A stretch of DNA of 11,222 nucleotides from an uncultured Alistipes sp. Its GTDB lineage: Bacteria; Bacteroidota; Bacteroidia; Bacteroidales; Rikenellaceae. Each line of letters opens with the position of its first letter. Within the stretch, counting starts at the first letter, position 1. Positions 7,634 through 11,222 of this stretch are shown piece after piece. Location: positions 1 through 11,222 of the forward strand of contig USBO01000049.1 of NCBI GenBank assembly GCA_900552955.1. The letters run 5' to 3'. The translations under genes and the position numbers were made by a program. The notes beneath the pieces are model-generated. The model saw only the letters and a program-made list of their open reading frames with translations. It had not been told where the DNA came from and searched no databases.

Positions 7634-7671
7634 ACTAATTATTTATGTCGCTTTCCCGCAGGACAGCACGA

Positions 7672-7700
7672 CAAAGTTAGAAAATGTTTTCAATATACAA
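7672..7700 (-). promoter_or_regulatory. Promoter reading into the structured leader and outer membrane protein gene
   Basis: On the minus strand TTG (7700-7698) is followed after 18 nt by TAACTTTG (7679-7672), an exact TAnnTTTG with close to the usual -33/-7 spacing. The predicted start is near 7665, about 30 nt before the first arm of the inverted repeat and about 270 nt before the ATG. The spacer contains the symmetric sequence GAAAATGTTTTC (7680-7691), which could be an operator. Confidence 0.6.
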
Positions 7701-7904
7701 CGCTCTTCGGGGTATTGCATCGACAAATTTCGGGCGAATATTTCGGAAAATCAAAAAACATCCGATAAATCGCTCGGCGGTCGTAAGTTTCCGCCCTGCC
7801 GCGACGGACAGAATCCTTTCTCAAAATCGATCCGAACGACCGTCGATCGCACACCGCATCGGTATTTCGGCTGTCGCGGAGGTCAGAAACTCGCTAAATC
7901 GGTA
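7701..7904. other. Intergenic stretch with no recognised feature
   Basis: The gene-free interval 7395-7937 holds the leader repeat and the minus-strand promoter on its left and the acyltransferase promoter on its right. Between these two promoters I see only short AT-rich sequence, a weak 5-bp stem (GGCGG/CCGCC near 7777-7796) and two copies of TATTTCGG. An 85-codon open frame crossing it runs through both promoters and resembles nothing I know. Confidence 0.5.
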
Positions 7905-7912
7905 TATATTTG
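7905..7912 (+). promoter_or_regulatory. Promoter -7 box for the acyltransferase gene
   Basis: TATATTTG matches TAnnTTTG exactly and is followed by C. It lies 25 bp before the ATG at 7938, predicting a leader of about 18-20 nt. No clear -33 TTTG is seen. Confidence 0.6.
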
Positions 7913-7937
7913 CAGTTGTTAACCGAAAACCCGAACG

Positions 7938-9092
7938 ATGAACACCCCCATGCAAACGGCCGAGGGCCGGATCTCGGCGGCCGCATTCGCCGACACGAAA
8001 CCCCACTACGAACTGCTCGACGGCCTGCGCGGCGTGGCGGCGCTCACGGTCGTCTGCTTCCACCTCTTCGAAGCCTACGCCACCAGTCACCTCGACCAGC
8101 GGATCAACCACGGCTATCTGGCCGTCGACTTCTTCTTCATCCTCTCGGGATTCGTCGTCGGCTACGCCTACGACGACCGGTGGGGGCGCATGTCGGTCGG
8201 CGAGTTCCTCAAACGCCGCCTCATCCGCCTGCAACCGATGGTCGTGCTGGGCGCACTCATCGGCGCAGGGATGTTCTACACGCAGGGGTGCTCCGTGTGG
8301 GACGTCTCCAGAATTTCGGTCGGCGTACTGCTCGCCGCCACGCTGATGAACGCGCTGATGATCCCCGCCACACCCGGCATCGAGATTCGGGGCGTCGGCG
8401 AGATGTACCCGCTCAACGGCCCGAGCTGGTCGTTGTTTTTCGAATATCTCGGGAACCTGCTCTACGCCCTGATTCTGCGCCGGCTGCCGACGCGGCTGCT
8501 CGCAGCGTGGGTCGCACTGGCCGGCTGCGGCCTGGCGGCCTTCGCCGTCCGGGGACCCTACGGCGATCTGTGCGTGGGATTCGCGCTGACGGGCGACAAC
8601 TTCCTCGGCGGATCGCTGCGACTGCTGTTCGCCTTCCCTGCGGGGCTGCTGCTCGCACGCACGTTCCGGCCCGTCGCCGTTAGGGGTGCCTTCTGGATCG
8701 GCGGTCTCCTCCTCGTCGCCCTGTCGGTTGTGCCGCGCATCGGCGGCGTCGATCACCTGTGGATGAACGGATTGTACGACACGCTCTGCGTCGTGGCGGT
8801 TTTCCCGCTGATCGTCCTTCTCGGCGCCTCGGGCAAAACGACCGACCGGACGACCGCCCGCGTATGCAAGTTCCTGGGGGATATCTCCTACCCGCTCTAC
8901 ATGGTGCACTACCCCTTCATCTACCTCTATTACGCATGGGTGAAGAACGAGCAGCTCACCTTCGCCGAGTCGCTGCCCGGAGCGGCGGCACTCGTCGCCG
9001 GATCGGTCGTGCTGGCCTATCTGTCACTCAAGCTCTACGACGAACCGGTGCGCCGGTTCCTCACGAGGCGGTTCCTGCGCCGCCGCTCCTGA
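7938..9092 (+). CDS. Acyltransferase family 3 membrane protein (OafA/YrhL-like)
   Basis: A 384-residue polytopic inner-membrane protein of the acyltransferase-3 family (PF01757), which moves acetyl or other short acyl groups onto sugars, glycans or lipids at the envelope. Features in order: D28GLRGVAAL36 with conserved H42 in the first membrane segment; GYLAVDFFFILSGFVV (59-74); the basic motif RRLIRLQP (93-100); the NGPSWSLFFE stretch (160-169); and ISYPLYMVHYPF (316-327) near the end. About ten hydrophobic segments are visible and the C-terminus is basic (RRFLRRRS). There is no added SGNH esterase domain, so this is the membrane-only form. It has its own promoter and no glycan-synthesis neighbours, so the substrate cannot be guessed. 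An ATG four codons in is an alternative start. Confidence 0.9.
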   Translation: MNTPMQTAEGRISAAAFADTKPHYELLDGLRGVAALTVVCFHLFEAYATSHLDQRINHGYLAVDFFFILSGFVVGYAYDDRWGRMSVGEFLKRRLIRLQPMVVLGALIGAGMFYTQGCSVWDVSRISVGVLLAATLMNALMIPATPGIEIRGVGEMYPLNGPSWSLFFEYLGNLLYALILRRLPTRLLAAWVALAGCGLAAFAVRGPYGDLCVGFALTGDNFLGGSLRLLFAFPAGLLLARTFRPVAVRGAFWIGGLLLVALSVVPRIGGVDHLWMNGLYDTLCVVAVFPLIVLLGASGKTTDRTTARVCKFLGDISYPLYMVHYPFIYLYYAWVKNEQLTFAESLPGAAALVAGSVVLAYLSLKLYDEPVRRFLTRRFLRRRS

Positions 9093-9102
9093 CGGCGACA
9101 CA

Positions 9103-9567
9103 TCAGCGGTCCGCGGCCGCCGCACCGATCATGGGAAAACGATCGAGGGGAAGGTATTGGCCATCCGCGTGCTCGTAGCAATAGTGCGACCGGCCGTTGG
9201 TGAGCACCAGCCAACGCGCACCGAGCACCGAGTTGTAGCGCACGGCCTGCGCCAGCACATGCCGGTCGATCGGAATCCCGGGCGCCTTGCATTCGCACAG
9301 CACCAGCGGCCGCGCGGCATCGTCCACGACCACCACGTCGGCCCGCTGCGGCGCGCCGTTCATCGCCACGGGATACTCTTGCACGATGCGTTGCCGCGCA
9401 GCGCCGCATCCCGTCTCGAGGTAGGCGATCAGATGGCGGCGCACCCACTCCTCGGGCGTGAGCACCAGCCACATCGCCCGCAGGTCGTCCCACACGAGCG
9501 TCCGCTCGCCGCGCCGCGAGGCACGCAATTTGACGGCGGGGAAATTCAATTTAGGGTGCGACGACAT
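9103..9567 (-). CDS. Stand-alone HsdR-N-like PD-(D/E)xK domain protein
   Basis: A 154-residue protein resembling the type I restriction enzyme R-subunit N-terminal domain (HSDR_N_2 type) without helicase or partner subunits. The nuclease-fold core is visible: D77 in QRADVVV, then E92-C-K94 in LVLCECKAP, with E64 upstream and a basic/aromatic region after it (QAVRYNSVLGARWLVLTNG). TPEEWVRRHLIAYL (37-50) is the helix typical of these N-termini. No hsdM, hsdS or helicase is in the window. Similar short proteins are, as I recall, common as single genes in Bacteroidetes; their role is not known to me. It may cut or bind DNA, or be an evolved remnant. The start ATG lies 35 bp from its promoter box; the stop is 10 bp from the convergent acyltransferase stop. 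Confidence 0.75.
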   Translation of the reverse strand: MSSHPKLNFPAVKLRASRRGERTLVWDDLRAMWLVLTPEEWVRRHLIAYLETGCGAARQRIVQEYPVAMNGAPQRADVVVVDDAARPLVLCECKAPGIPIDRHVLAQAVRYNSVLGARWLVLTNGRSHYCYEHADGQYLPLDRFPMIGAAAADR

Positions 9568-9586
9568 CGTGTTCCGAAAAAATTTG

Positions 9587-9594
9587 TAACTTTA
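9587..9594 (+). promoter_or_regulatory. Possible promoter -7 box for the GH2-like gene
   Basis: TAACTTTA matches TAnnTTTG except for the last base. It lies 21 bp before the ATG at 9616, so any leader would be about 10-15 nt. It is the best candidate in the 48-bp divergent interval but is weak. Confidence 0.3.
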
Positions 9595-9601
9595 CGCAGG
9601 A

Positions 9602-9609
9602 CAAATATA
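9602..9609 (-). promoter_or_regulatory. Promoter -7 box for the HsdR-N-like gene
   Basis: On the minus strand this reads TATATTTG, an exact TAnnTTTG, 34 bp upstream of the ATG at 9567. It sits beside the expected start point of the divergent GH2-like gene. Confidence 0.6.
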
Positions 9610-9615
9610 CGAAAT

Positions 9616-10935
9616 ATGCGATACATTTCCCTTGTCACGGCCCTCTTTTCGACGCTCGGCGCCGCTGCGCAATCTTACGACTCGCCCGCCACGGTGGCCG
9701 TCGGACGCGACATGCCCCGCGGCAGCATCGTCGCCTACTCTTCGCCGGCGGACGCGCAGACGCCCGAACGCGGCGCCTCGCGCTACGTGCGCCCCGTGAC
9801 CGACTGGCAGGAGCAGACGAGCGATTCGGGACGCGTACTTACCGGCGAATTCGCCATGCCCTTCGCATGGATCGACCGCGAGCTCTTTCTGCACATCGCT
9901 TCGGCCGGATCGTCCTACGAAGTGACGGTCAACGGCAAGCGCGCCGGCTACGTGCAGGACGGCGCGACGCCCGCTGACTTCGACATCACGAAGCTGGCTG
10001 TCGAAGGGAAGAACCGGGTGAGCGTCACGCTCTTCGCACCGTCTGTCGGCGATGCGCTGCTCCGCACGCCCGAAACGAAGCCTGCGCTGGGCTCCTGCTA
10101 CGTCATGGCGCAGCCCAAGATGCGCGTGCGCGACGTGACGGTCGGCTCGTCGCTGGCCGACGACGGCCGCAGCGGCGTGCTGTCGCTGGGAATCGTCATG
10201 AAGACCCACGCCCTCAACCCCAAAACCACGCGGATCTACTACGAACTCATCGCTCCCGACTCGACGAAGGTGCTGGACGGTTACAAGGACCTCACGCTCG
10301 ACATGCGCCGCGAGGACACCGTTCGCATCATGCACGTGGTGCCGCGCGCGCAGATGTGGAGCGCGCAGCGACCCAACCTCTTCACGCTGATCGTGAAGAC
10401 GCGCTACGAAGGACGCATCAACGAATACGTTCCCGTCCGAGTCGGGTTCCGCACCGTGAGCACCGACGCAGGACGGCTGCTCGTCAACGGCGAGGCTGTC
10501 GACCTGCACCTCAAGGAGCTCGACGCCGATGCGCAGCCCGACGAACTGGCCGAACTCAAAAAGCTGGGTTACAACACGCTGCGCCTGCCGACAGGCCGGA
10601 TCGACCGCGAACTGCTCGACCGCTGCGACTCGCTGGGCTTCTACGTCATCGATCAACTGCCGATCGACACCCGCCGCGCAGGGCTTTCGCGCAAACGGGG
10701 CGGCAACCCGTCGAACGACCCCGCCTGGCGCGACGCCTACCTCGACCGCACAGAGCAGCACTACCATGCCGTGAAACGCCACCCGTCGATCGTCGCCTTC
10801 TCGCTGGCCCGCGAGTCGGCCAACGGCATCAACCTCTACGAAAGCTACCTGCGCCTCAAGGAACTGGAGCCCCACCGCCCCGTCATCTACACCGAGGCGG
10901 GCGGCGAGTGGAACAGCGACCGGCTCGACCTGTGA
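9616..10935 (+). CDS. Exported, shortened glycoside hydrolase family 2-like protein (probable pseudoenzyme)
   Basis: A 439-residue protein with a signal peptide (MRYISLVTALFSTLGAAAQS, cleavage near residue 18), so periplasmic or outer-envelope. Residues ~55-160 match a GH2 sugar-binding domain (AWIDRELFLHI, YEVTVNGKRAGYVQDG, FDITKL..GKNRVSV). Residues ~170-275 fit the Ig-like domain. From ~277 (GFRTVSTDAGRLLVNGEAVDL) comes the start of a TIM barrel: LKKLGYNTLRLP, CDSLGFYVIDQLPID, RHPSIVAFSLARESANGINLYESY, and ending PVIYTEAGGEWNSD. GH2 beta-galactosidases usually read SLGNE at the acid/base; here it is SLARE, with E400 kept and Asn replaced by R399. The protein then stops, about half-way round the barrel, so the nucleophile glutamate region is absent. 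In-frame sequence after the stop shows no GH2 similarity. It may bind glycans rather than cut them. The upstream open frame overlaps the divergent gene, so I start at the ATG with the signal peptide. Confidence 0.8.
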   Translation: MRYISLVTALFSTLGAAAQSYDSPATVAVGRDMPRGSIVAYSSPADAQTPERGASRYVRPVTDWQEQTSDSGRVLTGEFAMPFAWIDRELFLHIASAGSSYEVTVNGKRAGYVQDGATPADFDITKLAVEGKNRVSVTLFAPSVGDALLRTPETKPALGSCYVMAQPKMRVRDVTVGSSLADDGRSGVLSLGIVMKTHALNPKTTRIYYELIAPDSTKVLDGYKDLTLDMRREDTVRIMHVVPRAQMWSAQRPNLFTLIVKTRYEGRINEYVPVRVGFRTVSTDAGRLLVNGEAVDLHLKELDADAQPDELAELKKLGYNTLRLPTGRIDRELLDRCDSLGFYVIDQLPIDTRRAGLSRKRGGNPSNDPAWRDAYLDRTEQHYHAVKRHPSIVAFSLARESANGINLYESYLRLKELEPHRPVIYTEAGGEWNSDRLDL

Positions 10936-10963
10936 TTTTTCGTGGCCGCCCGCCGTGGCGCCC

Positions 10964-10981
10964 TGCCGGAGACATCCGGCA
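10964..10981. other. Hairpin downstream of the GH2-like gene
   Basis: TGCCGGA (10964-10970) and TCCGGCA (10975-10981) form a perfect 7-bp stem with loop GACA, 28 bp after the stop. No T-run follows on either strand, so it is not a classic intrinsic terminator, though it may slow or end transcription before the tRNA promoter. Confidence 0.35.
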
Positions 10982-11096
10982 TATAAAGACCGATACACCA
11001 ACATGTTTCGGCATCGCCACGAATCGGAACCGCATCCATAGGCGATATCTCGGGGATACACGGGGAGAGAAATTTTTCGTTTTTTTCGAAGATTTT

Positions 11097-11127
11097 TTTG
11101 GAGATAAAAAAATTCTTCCTATCTTTG
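11097..11127 (+). promoter_or_regulatory. Consensus Bacteroidetes promoter of the tRNA gene
   Basis: TTTG (11097-11100), 19 nt, then TATCTTTG (11120-11127): a full match to the TTTG-N19-TAnnTTTG sigma-ABfr promoter. Transcription should start near 11134, about 20 nt before the mature tRNA end. The spacer and upstream flank are A/T tracts, as expected for a strong stable-RNA promoter. Confidence 0.85.
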
Positions 11128-11152
11128 CACTCGCAATCAGATAATGATTGAT

Positions 11153-11222
11153 GCCTCTTTAGCTCAGTTGGTAGAGCACGACACTCTTAATGTTGGGGTC
11201 CAGGGTTCGAGCCCCTGAGGGG
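11153..11222 (+). tRNA. tRNA-Lys (anticodon CUU), 3' end outside window
   Basis: Seventy nucleotides of a tRNA cut by the right edge. The acceptor 5' strand is GCCTCTT, then TA, then D stem GCTC/GAGC with loop AGTTGGTA. The anticodon stem CGACA/TGTTG closes the loop CTCTTAA, giving anticodon CTT (Lys). The T arm is CAGGG-TTCGAGC-CCCTG. The last five bases, AGGGG, begin the 3' acceptor strand; two more pairs, the discriminator base and any encoded CCA lie beyond the window. All arms pair with only G-T wobbles, so it looks functional. Confidence 0.95.

Noticed and set aside
7684..7941. 85-codon plus-strand open frame upstream of the acyltransferase
   Set aside because: It contains both divergent promoters, has no recognisable motif and overlaps the acyltransferase start.
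9592..11061. 489-codon minus-strand frame opposite the GH2-like gene
   Set aside because: Low-complexity shadow composition; the plus strand has a signal peptide and GH2 domains.
1..11222. CRISPR array, insertion sequence, phage or integrase genes
   Set aside because: No regularly spaced direct repeats, transposase or integrase motifs were seen; the only repeat structure is the single inverted repeat at 7445-7633.

Overview
The window looks like chromosomal DNA from a GC-rich member of the Bacteroidales, most like Alistipes or a relative (inference). Three things point there. Start regions carry the Bacteroidetes -7 box TAnnTTTG rather than an E. coli-type -10 (seen at 2148, 2230, 7672, 7905, 9602 and 11120). 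Start codons lack clear Shine-Dalgarno sites. The protein set is typical of the group: YitT with DUF2179, a LytS/LytTR pair, a small outer membrane barrel with a 'YLKNGS' N-terminal domain, and a free-standing HsdR-N-like protein. Codons are strongly GC-rich, so many long antisense ORFs appear; these are shadows.

Layout: (1) 1-2160, minus strand: yitT-type membrane protein followed 30 bp later by miaB (tRNA ms2i6A methylthiotransferase), which runs off the left edge. (2) 2230-6640, plus strand: from a divergent promoter come plsY (glycerol-3-phosphate acyltransferase), a long-chain acyl-CoA synthetase, a LytS-type histidine kinase and a LytTR response regulator. The last two overlap by 8 bp, and a strong bidirectional hairpin closes the block at 6610-6640. 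(3) 6657-7700, minus strand: a small outer membrane beta-barrel protein whose promoter lies about 280 bp upstream. The long leader contains a 189-bp nested inverted repeat, the most unusual feature here. (4) 7905-9092, plus strand: an acyltransferase-3 membrane protein. (5) 9103-9609, minus strand: a small PD-(D/E)xK (HsdR-N-like) protein, divergent from (6) 9616-10935, plus strand: an exported, shortened glycoside hydrolase family 2-like protein lacking half its barrel. (7) 11097-11222: a textbook Bacteroidetes promoter and a tRNA-Lys(CUU) cut by the right edge.

Most genes are housekeeping or envelope functions. plsY and the acyl-CoA synthetase both handle fatty acyl groups for membrane lipid and are followed by a two-component pair of the LytS/LytTR type, often linked to envelope sensing. 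I see no mobile element genes, phage genes, CRISPR array or recognisable defence island. The best candidate for something undescribed is the structured leader at 7440-7700; the second is the GH2-like protein, which appears to be a pseudoenzyme.
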